From NCBI GenBank assembly GCA_017983465.1, contig JAGOBK010000005.1, positions 1 to 64,000 on the forward strand: DNA of 64,000 nt, in the 5' to 3' direction. How positions within the stretch are numbered: position 1 is the stretch's first letter; every line of letters starts with the position of its first letter. The notes below the pieces were generated by a model. That model saw only the letters and a program-made list of their open reading frames with translations, was not told the origin of the DNA and did not search any database. Source of the stretch: Crocinitomicaceae bacterium (lineage in GTDB: Bacteria > Bacteroidota > Bacteroidia > Flavobacteriales_D > Crocinitomicaceae). Below are positions 7,594-17,500 of this stretch, piece by piece. The position numbers and the translations under genes are program-made.

Positions 7594-8949
7594 ATGTCCA
7601 AAACAAAATCAGCCTTTTTCTGTCAAAATTGTGGTCACGAAACTCCGAAATGGCTTGGGAAGTGTCCTTCTTGTCAGGAATGGAATACCTTCGTTGAAGA
7701 GATTTTGGAAAAAACAACAAAACATGTTGTTTCGTTTTCGAAGGACACGAAAGCGAGTAAGCCTTTATTGATTCAAGATGTGGAGCAGAGTGAAGAAAAC
7801 CGCATCTTTTTACAAGATTTTGAATTAAATCGCGTCATGGGTGGAGGAATCGTTTTAGGATCCATTTCACTTTTGGGTGGTGATCCTGGAATTGGGAAAT
7901 CTACGCTCTTACTTCAACTTGCCATCAAGGAACGTTTGAAGGTTCTTTATGTCTCTGGAGAGGAAAGTGATCAACAGATTCGCATGCGTGCGGAACGACT
8001 CGGATTGGAGAACGATCAATGTTATTTGTTGACCGAAACAAATCTTCAACAAATTTTAATCCAAGCGAATGAGGTTCAGCCGCAATTATTAGTGATTGAT
8101 TCCATACAAACATTACATACAAATTCCATCGAAAGTTCCCCTGGAAGCGTAGCTCAAGTAAGGGAATGTACGGCGAATTTATTGCGCTTTGCAAAGCAAA
8201 CAAATATTCCTGTGTTTCTAATTGGACACATTACGAAGGACGGAACCATTGCAGGTCCAAAAGTACTTGAACATATGGTGGATACAGTTCTCCAATTTGA
8301 AGGAGATCGTCACCACATTTATCGCCTACTTCGTTCGATAAAAAACCGTTTTGGTTCAACAAATGAACTGGGGATTTATTCGATGCAAGGACAAGGACTT
8401 GTACCGGTTGAAAATCCATCCGAAGTACTTGTTTCTGGAAATGAATCCTTGAGCGGCGTTGCTGTTGCTTCTATGGTGGATGGAATACGTCCTATTTTAA
8501 TCGAAGTGCAAGCTTTAGTGAGTTCAGCGGCGTACGGCACTCCACAACGATCATCCACTGGATTTGATGTCAAACGCTTAAACATGTTATTAGCCGTTTT
8601 AGAGAAACGATGTGGATTCCGTTTGGCGGCGAAGGATGTCTTTTTGAACATTGCTGGCGGAATTAAAGTCGATGATCCAGCTATCGATTTAGCGGTTGCG
8701 ATGGCTATTTTATCCTCTAATGCGGATATTGCCATTCCAAAAACAGTGTCTTTTGCTGCGGAAATTGGATTGTCTGGTGAGTTGCGTCCGGTGAATCGTT
8801 TAGAGCAGCGCCTATCCGAATTAGAAAAAATGGGGTATGAAAAAATCATTGTTTCCTCCTACTCCAAGGGAATTGAGAAAAAACACAAGCACATACAAAT
8901 TGTTCCATGTGCAAAAATAGAAGAAGTGGTTCGCGCCGTTTTCGCTTAA
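7594..8949 (+). CDS. radA: DNA repair protein RadA
   Basis: 451 aa, standard length. Domain order: C4 zinc finger (Cys10, Cys13, Cys24, Cys27), RecA-like ATPase with Walker A GGDPGIGKST (95-104), the RadA-specific KNRFG motif at 250-254, and a C-terminal Lon-protease-like domain (DVFLNIAGGIKVDDPAIDLA). RadA is a hexameric helicase that promotes branch migration during recombinational repair. First gene of a run with rsmI and holB. Confidence 0.96.
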   Translation: MSKTKSAFFCQNCGHETPKWLGKCPSCQEWNTFVEEILEKTTKHVVSFSKDTKASKPLLIQDVEQSEENRIFLQDFELNRVMGGGIVLGSISLLGGDPGIGKSTLLLQLAIKERLKVLYVSGEESDQQIRMRAERLGLENDQCYLLTETNLQQILIQANEVQPQLLVIDSIQTLHTNSIESSPGSVAQVRECTANLLRFAKQTNIPVFLIGHITKDGTIAGPKVLEHMVDTVLQFEGDRHHIYRLLRSIKNRFGSTNELGIYSMQGQGLVPVENPSEVLVSGNESLSGVAVASMVDGIRPILIEVQALVSSAAYGTPQRSSTGFDVKRLNMLLAVLEKRCGFRLAAKDVFLNIAGGIKVDDPAIDLAVAMAILSSNADIAIPKTVSFAAEIGLSGELRPVNRLEQRLSELEKMGYEKIIVSSYSKGIEKKHKHIQIVPCAKIEEVVRAVFA

Positions 8950-8961
8950 TATTCATCAACT

Positions 8962-9636
8962 ATGTCAAGACTCGTACTTGTTCCCACACCTATTGGTAAT
9001 CTCGAAGACATCACGCTTCGAAGTTTGCGTTATTTGAAGGAAGCAGATTTACTGTTTGCGGAGGACACACGCGTTACTCACAAGCTTTTAAAGCACTACG
9101 AAATATCGAAGAAAGTCCTGGCTTTCCATGCGCACAATGAGCATCGCTTTTTAGAAAAAAGCATTGACATCATCGAGCAACAGAATTGTACGGTACTTGT
9201 TTCGGATGCCGGAACCCCAGGTATTTCCGATCCTGGATTTTTATTGGTGCGTGCCTGTATTGAGCGTGGAATCGATGTGGAATGTTTACCTGGTCCAACC
9301 GCATTTGTACCTGCGCTTGTTTCCAGTGGATTTCCCTGTGATAAATTCATCTTTGAAGGATTCCTTCCGCACAAAAAGGGACGACAAACACGTTTAAAAA
9401 TCTTAGCGCAAGAAACGAGAACAATGGTTTTGTATGAATCTCCTCATCGCTTGGTGAAAACATTGGAGCAAATGATGGAGTTTTTCGAGCCAGAAAGACA
9501 AGTTGTAGTAGCGAGAGAAATCACCAAACATTTTGAGACCTATCACCGTGGAAATGTTCAAGAACAACTTGCCTATTTCAAGGCAAATCCACCAAAAGGT
9601 GAAATCGTTTTACTAATTAAAGGCTTAGAGGACTAA
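8962..9636 (+). CDS. rsmI: 16S rRNA (cytidine1402-2'-O)-methyltransferase
   Basis: 224 aa. Tetrapyrrole-methylase fold with the RsmI signatures LVLVPTPIGNLEDITLRSL, AEDTRVTHKLL, VSDAGTPGISDPG and CLPGPTAFVPALVSSGF. It 2'-O-methylates C1402 in the decoding centre of 16S rRNA using SAM. Starts 12 nt after radA. At 224 aa it is shorter than the E. coli protein (about 286), lacking the small C-terminal extension, as is usual in Bacteroidota. Confidence 0.94.
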   Translation: MSRLVLVPTPIGNLEDITLRSLRYLKEADLLFAEDTRVTHKLLKHYEISKKVLAFHAHNEHRFLEKSIDIIEQQNCTVLVSDAGTPGISDPGFLLVRACIERGIDVECLPGPTAFVPALVSSGFPCDKFIFEGFLPHKKGRQTRLKILAQETRTMVLYESPHRLVKTLEQMMEFFEPERQVVVAREITKHFETYHRGNVQEQLAYFKANPPKGEIVLLIKGLED

Positions 9637-9653
9637 AATCGGTCAAATTCCAT

Positions 9654-9661
9654 TAATTTTG
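9654..9661 (+). promoter_or_regulatory. -7 box 4 nt before the holB GTG
   Basis: TAATTTTG, a full match to TAnnTTTG, ends at 9661 and the GTG start is at 9666. Transcription would begin at or next to the start codon, giving a leaderless mRNA. Confidence 0.55.
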
Positions 9662-9665
9662 AAAG

Positions 9666-10784
9666 GTGCAATTTAAAAACGTCATAGGTCAAACTGAATT
9701 AAAAAAGGATTTCATTCGTGAGATCAAACAGGGCAAAATTGCGCATGCGCAGTTGTTCATGGGTTCATTAGGACATGGTGGACTCCCACTTGCGTTGGCA
9801 TTTACACAGTACTTGTTTTGCAAAAATCCAACAGATACAGATAGTTGCGGTGTTTGTCCATCTTGTTTAAAGGTTCAGGATTTACAGCATCCCGATGTTC
9901 ATTTTGTTTATCCCGTCGTTCAGGCAATCAGTAAAGTTTCTGATTCCTTTTTAGCAGATTGGAGAACACAATTGAAGGAGGAGCCTTATTTTGATGCGTA
10001 TAGCTGGACAAAAAGAATTGATTCCAAGGAACGAAAACCAATTATTGGCACCGAAGAAAGTGCCGAAATCATCCGAAAGTTAAACTTAAAATCATACGAA
10101 GGTGGCTACAAGGTCATGTTGATTTGGTTACCAGAGGAGATGAATGCTACTTGTTCCAATAAACTGTTGAAAATCCTAGAGGAACCACCGAAAAACACCC
10201 TGTTTTTATTGGTTTCAGAGGATCCATCAAAACTATTAGTGACTATACAATCACGCACACAGTTTATTCGCATTCCCAAAATAGAAAGTGAGCATTTGAC
10301 CAACGAATTAAGCGCGCGTTTTCGTTTAGATAAAACACAAGCCGAATCCATAACAGCCTTTTCCGAAGGGAATTTCATTCAGGCCTGTGATTTCTTGAAC
10401 GCGTCGGATGATAAAGGTATTTATCGCGAACATTTCATTCAGTTAATGCGCACTTCATACAAGAAAGACGTGTTGGGAATGATGCAATGGGCGGATGGAC
10501 TTGCTGCGGAGGGAAAGGAACGTCAAAAATTATTCATCCAATATGCCTTGCATATGTTCCGTCAGAGCCTGTTGTCAAATTACATGGGTGATGTCCTTCT
10601 TCGCATTTCCAGTGAAGAGGAACAATTTTTAAAAAATTTCGCGCCCTTTATTTCCGGAAATAACATTCGAGAATTCATCGAAACATTTGATGACGCTTAT
10701 TATCACATTGATCGCAATGCGAACGCACGCATTCTTTTCACGCAGATGTGTTTTCAAACCATGCGTTTCATCCATCAAGCATAA
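9666..10784 (+). CDS. holB: DNA polymerase III delta' subunit
   Basis: 372 aa with GTG start; the opening MQFKNVIGQTELKKDFIREI is the expected N-terminus of clamp-loader AAA+ subunits, so the start is well placed. IAHAQLFMGSLGHGG shows the degenerate P-loop typical of delta', which does not bind ATP productively. A four-Cys zinc module follows (CKNP, then CGVCPSC). LLKILEEPPKNTLF is the family hallmark. It is part of the complex that loads the sliding clamp. Confidence 0.9.
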   Translation: MQFKNVIGQTELKKDFIREIKQGKIAHAQLFMGSLGHGGLPLALAFTQYLFCKNPTDTDSCGVCPSCLKVQDLQHPDVHFVYPVVQAISKVSDSFLADWRTQLKEEPYFDAYSWTKRIDSKERKPIIGTEESAEIIRKLNLKSYEGGYKVMLIWLPEEMNATCSNKLLKILEEPPKNTLFLLVSEDPSKLLVTIQSRTQFIRIPKIESEHLTNELSARFRLDKTQAESITAFSEGNFIQACDFLNASDDKGIYREHFIQLMRTSYKKDVLGMMQWADGLAAEGKERQKLFIQYALHMFRQSLLSNYMGDVLLRISSEEEQFLKNFAPFISGNNIREFIETFDDAYYHIDRNANARILFTQMCFQTMRFIHQA

Positions 10785-10803
10785 TTCGTTTCACTGAAAT
10801 GAT

Positions 10804-10811
10804 TAACTTTA
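10804..10811 (+). promoter_or_regulatory. Possible -7 box, one mismatch
   Basis: TAACTTTA differs from TAnnTTTG at the last base; 14 nt before the ATG at 10826. Confidence 0.3.
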
Positions 10812-10825
10812 CCTAAAATTAAATT

Positions 10826-12142
10826 ATGGGTTGCTCATCATGCAGTAGTGGCGGTGGAACACCGAAAGGTTGTAAGAACAATGGTACTTGCAGCAGTGGA
10901 GGATGTAATAAATTAGAAGTGTATGACTGGTTGGCGAATATTGCTTTACCAGCAGGACAAGCCCCGTACGATATTGTTGAGGTTCGTTTTAAAAATGCGA
11001 GAAAAGCATTTTACCGAAATGCAGCTCACTTGACTTTACAAATTGGCGATTTAGTCATCGTTGACACCGCACCAGGATACGATGTTGGTGTTGTTTCCGT
11101 AGTTGGAGAGTTAGCCCGAGTTCAAGTCAAGAAAAAAGCACCAAACTTCAAGGCGATGGAAGCGCGTAAAATCATGCGCATCGCCAATCAAGAAGAAATC
11201 GATAAATGGATTAAGGGAAGATCACTCGAAAAAGACCTGATGACACAGTCAAGGGTTTTGGCAATGAACTTAACCCTGGATATGAAAATATCCGATGTGG
11301 AATACCAAGGAGACTTGAGTAAAGCTACGTTTTATTACACCGCTGAGGGTCGTGTAGATTTCCGTCAGTTGATTAAAGACATGGCGGATAAATTCAGAGT
11401 GCGCATCGAAATGCGTCAGATTGGAAGCCGTCAAGAGTCCTCCCGATTAGGTGGAATTGGTTCATGTGGACGTGAATTGTGTTGTTCAACGTGGTTAACA
11501 GATTTCCGATCTGTATCTACATCTGCAGCACGTTACCAGCAATTATCCTTAAATCCTCAGAAATTAGCAGGACAATGCGGGAAATTGAAATGTTGTTTGA
11601 ACTACGAATTAGACATGTATTTGGACGCCATCAAGTCCTTTCCAAAAACAGATACCAAACTTCACACAGAAAAAGGTGATGCTTTTCACATAAAAACGGA
11701 TGTATTCAAACGTATTATTTGGTACGCTTATCCGGGTGAAATGGGAACCATTGCCTTGAGTCCAGAGCGCGTTGCGGAAATAAAAAAACTGAATAAAGAC
11801 GGCGTGAAGCCTAAAGATCTGTTGGAATTCGTCAAAGTGGAGAAGGTAGTTGAAATGGGGTATCAAAACGTGGTCGGTCAAGACAGCGTGAATCGTTTTG
11901 AGAAAAGTTTCGTCAAGAAAAAACGACCAAACAACAAAAAACGCAATCCGAATAGTCCAGTTGCTACTGCTGAAGCTGGAGCGCCTAAGGGAAATAGACC
12001 TCCAAATCAAGGTCCAGCTAAAGGAAATAACCCACAGGCCAACAAGGGAAATAACGGAGGGAATAGACCAAACAATCCCGGTCAAAACAAAGGAAATAAT
12101 CGAACGAATAATCCACAAGGAAATACGAATGCGAATAGCTAG
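10826..12142 (+). CDS. PSP1-domain (RicT-like) protein with disordered tail
   Basis: 438 aa. A short Cys/Gly/Ser-rich N-terminus is followed by the PSP1 core (YDIVEVRFKNARKAFYRNA; DLVIVDTAPGYDVGVVSVVG; YYTAEGRVDFRQLIKDMADK; IGSRQESSRLGGIGSCGREL; GQCGKLKCCLNYE). Its Cys residues match those of B. subtilis RicT/YaaT, which with partner proteins carries Fe-S clusters and assists RNase Y-dependent RNA maturation. Residues from about 355 are low complexity (Asn, Gly, Pro, Lys), probably disordered and RNA-binding. In Bacteroidota the gene is often beside gldH, as here, where it overlaps gldH by 14 nt. Confidence 0.85.
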   Translation: MGCSSCSSGGGTPKGCKNNGTCSSGGCNKLEVYDWLANIALPAGQAPYDIVEVRFKNARKAFYRNAAHLTLQIGDLVIVDTAPGYDVGVVSVVGELARVQVKKKAPNFKAMEARKIMRIANQEEIDKWIKGRSLEKDLMTQSRVLAMNLTLDMKISDVEYQGDLSKATFYYTAEGRVDFRQLIKDMADKFRVRIEMRQIGSRQESSRLGGIGSCGRELCCSTWLTDFRSVSTSAARYQQLSLNPQKLAGQCGKLKCCLNYELDMYLDAIKSFPKTDTKLHTEKGDAFHIKTDVFKRIIWYAYPGEMGTIALSPERVAEIKKLNKDGVKPKDLLEFVKVEKVVEMGYQNVVGQDSVNRFEKSFVKKKRPNNKKRNPNSPVATAEAGAPKGNRPPNQGPAKGNNPQANKGNNGGNRPNNPGQNKGNNRTNNPQGNTNANS

Positions 12143-12590
12143 TTTCATAGTAGGTTTAACACTCCTTTTATTTTCGTGTAAAGAAGACTCCTTCTACACG
12201 AAGTCCTATTCTTTTTCCAATCAAACCTGGAAGCAAGATGTAAAACCAGCGTTCAAAGTTGACATTCAAGACACAAGTGTTTTATACGATTTCGTAGTAA
12301 CTGTAAGAACCACAACTGATTACGCCTATAATAATCTTTGGGTATTTTTGAACACCAAACCACCACATGGCAAGGAAGTTCGAGAACCTTATGAGATTAA
12401 AACCACCTATCCAGATGGAAATTGGATTGGAAAAAAAACAGGCACTGTTGTTGAACACGAATTAATTTTCAAGAGACGAAAAGTACCATTCAAAGGAATG
12501 TACACCTTCACATTTGAGCAGGCTATCACGCAAAAAACAGTGGACGAAGTACTTGATATATCCATGGAAGTCAAACGAGCAGTAGAGTAA
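12129..12590 (+). CDS. gldH: Gliding motility lipoprotein GldH
   Basis: 153 aa from the ATG at 12129, inside the end of the PSP1 gene. The lipoprotein signal MRIASFIVGLTLLLFSC ends at Cys17. The mature part has family features: YSFSNQTWKQDVKPAFKVDI, DFVVTVRTTTDYAYNNLWVF, TYPDGNWIGKKTGTVVEHEL. GldH is an outer-membrane lipoprotein needed for gliding and for T9SS-dependent secretion in Flavobacterium johnsoniae. A longer open frame begins at 11898 but has no signal peptide and lies in the other gene's low-complexity region. Confidence 0.88.
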   Translation: MRIASFIVGLTLLLFSCKEDSFYTKSYSFSNQTWKQDVKPAFKVDIQDTSVLYDFVVTVRTTTDYAYNNLWVFLNTKPPHGKEVREPYEIKTTYPDGNWIGKKTGTVVEHELIFKRRKVPFKGMYTFTFEQAITQKTVDEVLDISMEVKRAVE

Positions 12591-12591
12591 T

Positions 12592-13062
12592 ATGCGCTTT
12601 AGACGCTTAAGTACAGAGGAGCTATTTTCATTAGAAACAGAGTTCAAACAGTTTTTGGTCATTCACGAATTATACGATGAAGAGTGGCGTTTATTGGCCG
12701 AAAAGGAACCGGAGAAAGCGGAACAATTTATCATACAATTTAGCGAACTTGTTTTAGGAAAAGTGTACCAACAAATTTCCTTTCTCGTACATTTCAGCAG
12801 CACCATGGTGTCGTTTTTCGATATGAGAAATAATCCACTTAAAGCCTACCATATCAAGTGTTCAGAAGGTCTTTCCTTACAGAATGAGGCCGACTTACAG
12901 CAAGCATTAAGCGTTCATTTTAATCAATTGCAGTTTTATAAAGGAGAAAAGAATCTTCAGGAAGAAAAAGCAGATGAAGTATTTGATTTAATTAAAAAAG
13001 GGAGTGAAAGCTGTGATGAAGCCTATTTCCTGAAATACACACAACTATTTGAGGGGATTTAA
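12592..13062 (+). CDS. DUF6495 family protein
   Basis: 156 aa, starting 1 nt after gldH ends. The opening MRFRRLSTEELFSLETEFKQ followed by FLVIHELYDEEWRLLAEKEP is the recognised start of a Bacteroidota-specific family now called DUF6495. Predicted mostly helical and cytoplasmic, with no signal peptide. Function unknown; the gene often accompanies gldH. A terminator follows 7 nt downstream. Confidence 0.7.
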   Translation: MRFRRLSTEELFSLETEFKQFLVIHELYDEEWRLLAEKEPEKAEQFIIQFSELVLGKVYQQISFLVHFSSTMVSFFDMRNNPLKAYHIKCSEGLSLQNEADLQQALSVHFNQLQFYKGEKNLQEEKADEVFDLIKKGSESCDEAYFLKYTQLFEGI

Positions 13063-13068
13063 AAAAAT

Positions 13069-13095
13069 AAAAGATGGAGACATCTTTTTTTGTTT
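13069..13095 (+). terminator. Rho-independent terminator
   Basis: Stem AAAAGATG/CATCTTTT with loop GAGA (13069-13088) followed by more T. The same T-run contributes the -33 TTG of the next promoter. Confidence 0.8.
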
Positions 13096-13120
13096 TTCTC
13101 CGTTTATAAACATAAATTTG
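13090..13120 (+). promoter_or_regulatory. Consensus promoter TTG-N20-TAAATTTG
   Basis: TTG at 13090-13092 and TAAATTTG at 13113-13120 with 20 nt between; 29 nt before the ATG at 13150. The -33 element overlaps the terminator of the preceding unit. Confidence 0.7.
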
Positions 13121-13149
13121 ACTATTAATTGCCTAAACCATTGTCAACT

Positions 13150-13800
13150 ATGAAAACATTCAAGTTCGCCATTATTGGATTCACACTTGTAAGCTTATTG
13201 AGCGCTTGTATTGAGCACGAAGTAATTCCACCACCAACGAACAAGGTAGATTTAAATGCAAGTTTAGTTGGTTACGTGAATGGCACTCAGTTTGAATTGA
13301 CTCAAAATGTCAATGGATATAACGCAATGACATGGGATACTGCAGTTGTTATTGCTTCTCCAGCCTTATCAAAAGTAATTTACACTTCCACGATTTATTC
13401 CAATCAAAACGCACAATCCTTGAGCTTAATGTTTGGAACATTGGATTACGATGCTTCTGCGAATACAGAACCAACCTTGTCCATGTTTAATGACTGGAGC
13501 ATGACCAATTCAGGGATTCCAATTTTGTTTAAAGACAAAGCAACAATGGTCGCTCAAAGTGTTGATGGAGTTCAAGTAACCTATACAGACAATACCGGAA
13601 AAGTTTGGTATTCAAGAGAAACGGATCCAGGTCAAATCGCCAACTTTACTATTTTAAAGCAAGCATCAGATGGCACCGGAGACTATTCTTTATTTGAAGC
13701 AACATTCTCATGTAAAGTTTGGTATGTTGATCCACAAACAAGTGCAGAGTCTTTTCTAGACATTACCAACGCCAAGTACCGCGCTTGGTTTAAAAGGTAA
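13150..13800 (+). CDS. Hypothetical lipoprotein
   Basis: 216 aa from the ATG at 13150 (an upstream TTG at 13129 would add seven residues ahead of the signal). The signal MKTFKFAIIGFTLVSLLSAC ends at Cys20. The rest is a predicted beta-rich domain (SLVGYVNGTQFELTQNVNGY) and ends with SFLDITNAKYRAWFKR. No known domain is recognised. Probably at the outer membrane. It has its own strong promoter and is followed 8 nt later by the amidotransferase-like gene. Confidence 0.6.
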   Translation: MKTFKFAIIGFTLVSLLSACIEHEVIPPPTNKVDLNASLVGYVNGTQFELTQNVNGYNAMTWDTAVVIASPALSKVIYTSTIYSNQNAQSLSLMFGTLDYDASANTEPTLSMFNDWSMTNSGIPILFKDKATMVAQSVDGVQVTYTDNTGKVWYSRETDPGQIANFTILKQASDGTGDYSLFEATFSCKVWYVDPQTSAESFLDITNAKYRAWFKR

Positions 13801-13808
13801 ATCTCTAT

Positions 13809-14507
13809 ATGAGTGAAGTCCTCAAAATAGCTATTATCGGCGATTACAACTTCACCTACAACGCGCATCACGCGACGAATCTATCTTTGGACCACGCATC
13901 TGATTTTCTAGAAACAGAGGTTAATTATTACTGGATAAAAATCAATGAAGCCATACAGCACAAACGTGTTTATTTTGAGCAGTTTGATGGTATTTGGATT
14001 GCACCAGGTCCCTTTTTAAATCATTTCTTTCTAAACGGTGTATACAAAATTGTTTTGGAATCAAATGTTCCCGTCTTTTTAACTGGGGAAGGATACAAGT
14101 ACTTTTTCGAATACCTGATTTCCACGCATCAACTGAATCCATACGGCGAGAAGTTGATTTCTGATAACCTCATTGAGGGAAATCAATTTGAACGAGTGAC
14201 CATCTATCCAAAGACGAAAGATGCGGAGAAATTATATGAGAACTGCAATCACACAGAACTTAGCTCTTCCCGCTTTAGCTTATACCCACAGCTGACTGAT
14301 CAATTAAATGGGTATTTGATTGACATTGAAGCAACCAATCAATTTGATGATCCAGAAATCGTCACGCTAAAAAATCATCCATTTTTTATGGCCTGTAGTT
14401 TCTGCCCACAAATTTCCTCTACGAGAGACTTACCACATCCATTGATTTACACTTTTCTAAAAATAGCTCGAGAACTTTCGAACTCAAAGTTCAGTCAACT
14501 GGTTTAG
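13809..14507 (+). CDS. CTP-synthase glutaminase-domain homologue lacking the catalytic triad
   Basis: 232 aa resembling the C-terminal amidotransferase domain of CTP synthase as a stand-alone protein (LKIAIIGDYNFTYNAHHATN; FDGIWIAPGPFLN; HPFFMACSFCPQISST followed by RDLPHPL). In CTP synthase the nucleophile elbow is GICLG and the other two catalytic residues lie in FHPE. Here the elbow reads LTGEGYKY (Glu94 where Cys is expected) and the HPE triad part reads CPQ (199-201). It therefore should not hydrolyse glutamine. Related stand-alone proteins, some selenoproteins, are known; no TGA codon occurs at this site. The 3' end overlaps the convergent helicase gene by 24 bp. Confidence 0.7.
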   Translation: MSEVLKIAIIGDYNFTYNAHHATNLSLDHASDFLETEVNYYWIKINEAIQHKRVYFEQFDGIWIAPGPFLNHFFLNGVYKIVLESNVPVFLTGEGYKYFFEYLISTHQLNPYGEKLISDNLIEGNQFERVTIYPKTKDAEKLYENCNHTELSSSRFSLYPQLTDQLNGYLIDIEATNQFDDPEIVTLKNHPFFMACSFCPQISSTRDLPHPLIYTFLKIARELSNSKFSQLV

Positions 14508-17500
14508 TGCAGAATAATACAATAAGCAGCGTACAGGTTTTTTAAATATTTCTTCCAAAAGTTTGCCATATGCCACAATCTGTTCCATGTGCTTTTGGTT
14601 AATCTTCCCCGTTTTAAAATCAATAACAAGCACCTCGTTGGATTTAACCAATACTTTATCGGGCTTCTTTACATCATTTTCCCCGGCTAATACCACTTGT
14701 TCATTGAGCGATTTTTCGATGTTATTGAGGTAATCTCCTGCTTCTATTTTTTGCCAAAAAGCCAAGGCTGATTCACGCAATTTTGCTTCATTTTTTTGTT
14801 CAACTTGTCCTTCGCGTAGCAAGTTTGTCAATACGGGATCCGTGTCTAATTTTGACTCACATAACGACATCAGTAAGTGAAAATCATTTCCAAATCGTTG
14901 TTCCTCTAATTGTATTTCAGATTCCTCTTGAAACACTTTTCGGAAGACAATATCTGGATACCATAAACGCTGACTAAAATCGCTTGGAACATATAAGTTC
15001 GTGACAGAGTCTTCGTTTTTAACGAGTGTTTCCGTCTGTCCGATTTTCAATAATCCATCATCATTCATACCCAAATTCAATTCCTCCAATTGTTTGTGGA
15101 TCATCGCGCCAAACTTGTCTTTGTCAAAATCATTGATGGCATACAAACGTAATTCTGGACGAGTCATACCGACATAAAATAGGTTCATTTTATCCAAAAG
15201 TATCAAGTTATTTTCCTCTTTTGCGAAGGCATCCAATTCAGGAATTTGTTGACCTTTTGCCGGGAACGCGTATAAAATTTTATCGCGAACTTCCATTAAA
15301 TACTTTGCTTGTGAATTCATGGTAATCGTAAAATCCATATTCGGAATAATGACTACCGGAAACTCCAAGCCCTTTGATTTATGGATGGTCATAATTTTCA
15401 AGGCGGATTGCGTATCGGGCATTTGTAACGCAATCTTATCTTTTTGAGCGTCAAAGAACTCCAGAAAATGATGAATATCAGTTTGGCGAGCGAGTTGAAA
15501 ACCATAAATTACATCCATAAAATGATGCAGATACGGCTCCTTTGTTTCTTGCCAATTCATGAGCAGCATGAATTTCTGAACCAAGTCATAAACGCTTTCA
15601 TACGTAGTAAAAAAGGCTGAAGTTCCACCGAAATGCTCTGCTAAAAACCGTGAATCATTGAATACACGGATGGACTTCCCATCCTTTTGAATCACCTCGA
15701 AATAAGAAAGATAGTCCGCAGTGGAAAAGGATTCTTTCATCCTAAAATACAATTCTGCAAAACGTTTTGTCTCAGTGGTTTTCCTTGGTGAGGCGCGTCG
15801 ACGCAAATACGAAAGTATCAGTTGAACCTGCGCATCCTTTGAAACGAGTAGGGAATCTTGTGAGACCACCTGGTATTTACGTTCTGTCAATCCAATCGCA
15901 AGATCATTCCCCATTTTATTTGTTTCCGTCAGGATACAAATGTCTCCGGGTTCAAAACCTGCATGTAAGCTTTCCTCAACAAATCCAATGACTTTTTCCA
16001 AGCGTTCCTCGAATGTCAATTTCTGTTTGACGGACTCAATGTGAATGTAGCCTTTTTTCGTACGTTGTGCTTTTTGTTCAAGGTCCTGATAGAAATGCGC
16101 CATGGAAGCGGGTAAATTTTGTGCAAGACCTTTAAAAAGCGCATTATTGAATTCAACAATTTCTTTTGCTGAACGGTAATTTGAATCCAGGACGCGTTTC
16201 ACTCCGCGACTAGCTAACATGGAGCTTTTGTAGGCGATATGCGGATCATTTTCCGGGTTATAAATAGCCGGCAAACTCACAAATTGTTCCGCAAGTCCAT
16301 TATTGAATCGATAGATGGATTGTTTCGCATCCCCAACAATGAGGTTCCACCTGTTGTGTCCCAACGATTCCAGAATGAGAGGGATTAAATTCAACCATTG
16401 CAGGCGCGATGTATCTTGAAATTCATCCAATAGAAAATGCTCAAAACGGACACCCAATCGTTCATAGATATAAGGTGCTTCCTCGTCCCGAACGAGTTTA
16501 CTGATTAACTTATTAAATTCTGAAATTCGAATCAATTGTTCATCATTCATCATCAATTGCAACTGTTTTCCGACATGCTGCAAAAGCGCCATATTGAAAA
16601 AGTTTTTGCGGTAAAGTTCAATTAAGTTAATGGATGCTAAATCCCTCATGTATCGATCATTCAACTCAATAACGTCCTGTTTTAAGGACGAAGGAATATT
16701 CAATTTTGATCCATCCTCCATGAGTTTTAGAAACGATTCCGTAAATAATCCATCGTCTTTAGAGGTGCCTTTTGGTAGTTCATTTTGAACATTTAATTTA
16801 GCGAAATCTTTTACTGTTTTTCCTTTCCCAGCAATTGTGTCATGATTAATATCCAAACCGAAGAAATCATCGTGAACCTTTTTCGCATCCACAAGAAACT
16901 CCGCTACAATCGTTTTTCGATCCTCTATTAATCGCGCATAATTTCCATTCGTGAGTTCCAGTTGTAATAACTGTTGGATTTTCTCCGAATTTTTTTCTTG
17001 GCTGAGCATACCGGAAAACTCGATTAATTGCTTTCGAAAGTTCCAGCTATTTCCTTCCGCTAAATTTGCCTTTGCGTAGGTATACATCCATTCTGACACA
17101 TCCTCTGCCCCTGGAGCACCGAGTTGATTCATCAGGATATCAACGACATCTTCAGTGATTTGTTTTTCATTTAAAATCACCTCGAAATCAGCAGGTAAGT
17201 CCAAATCTCTAGAAAAAGATCGGATGAGTCTCAAGTTGAATTTATCAATTGTTGAAACGTGAAAATCCTCATAGGCATGTAAAATTCCCTCCAAAGCAAG
17301 TTTACTGCGATGAGCCAATTCAGCGGCTGAAAGTTCCGTTTGCTCGATTAAATCTTTCCGCATATTCGCGACCTTGGTATTCGAGGGGTCATCGTAAGCA
17401 AGTCCGAATAAAGTGGATAGAATTCGTTCCTTCATTTCACTTGCGGCCTTGTTCGTAAACGTCATTGCGACAAGACTCTTGTACTTCCGTTTAAACTGCG

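Noticed and set aside
11898..12128. Long N-terminal extension of GldH
   Set aside because: It is the +1 shadow of the PSP1 protein's low-complexity tail; the ATG at 12129 gives a proper lipoprotein signal.
13809..14507. Selenoprotein reading of the amidotransferase-like gene
   Set aside because: Related proteins can be selenoproteins, but the nucleophile position here is a GAA codon and there is no in-frame TGA.
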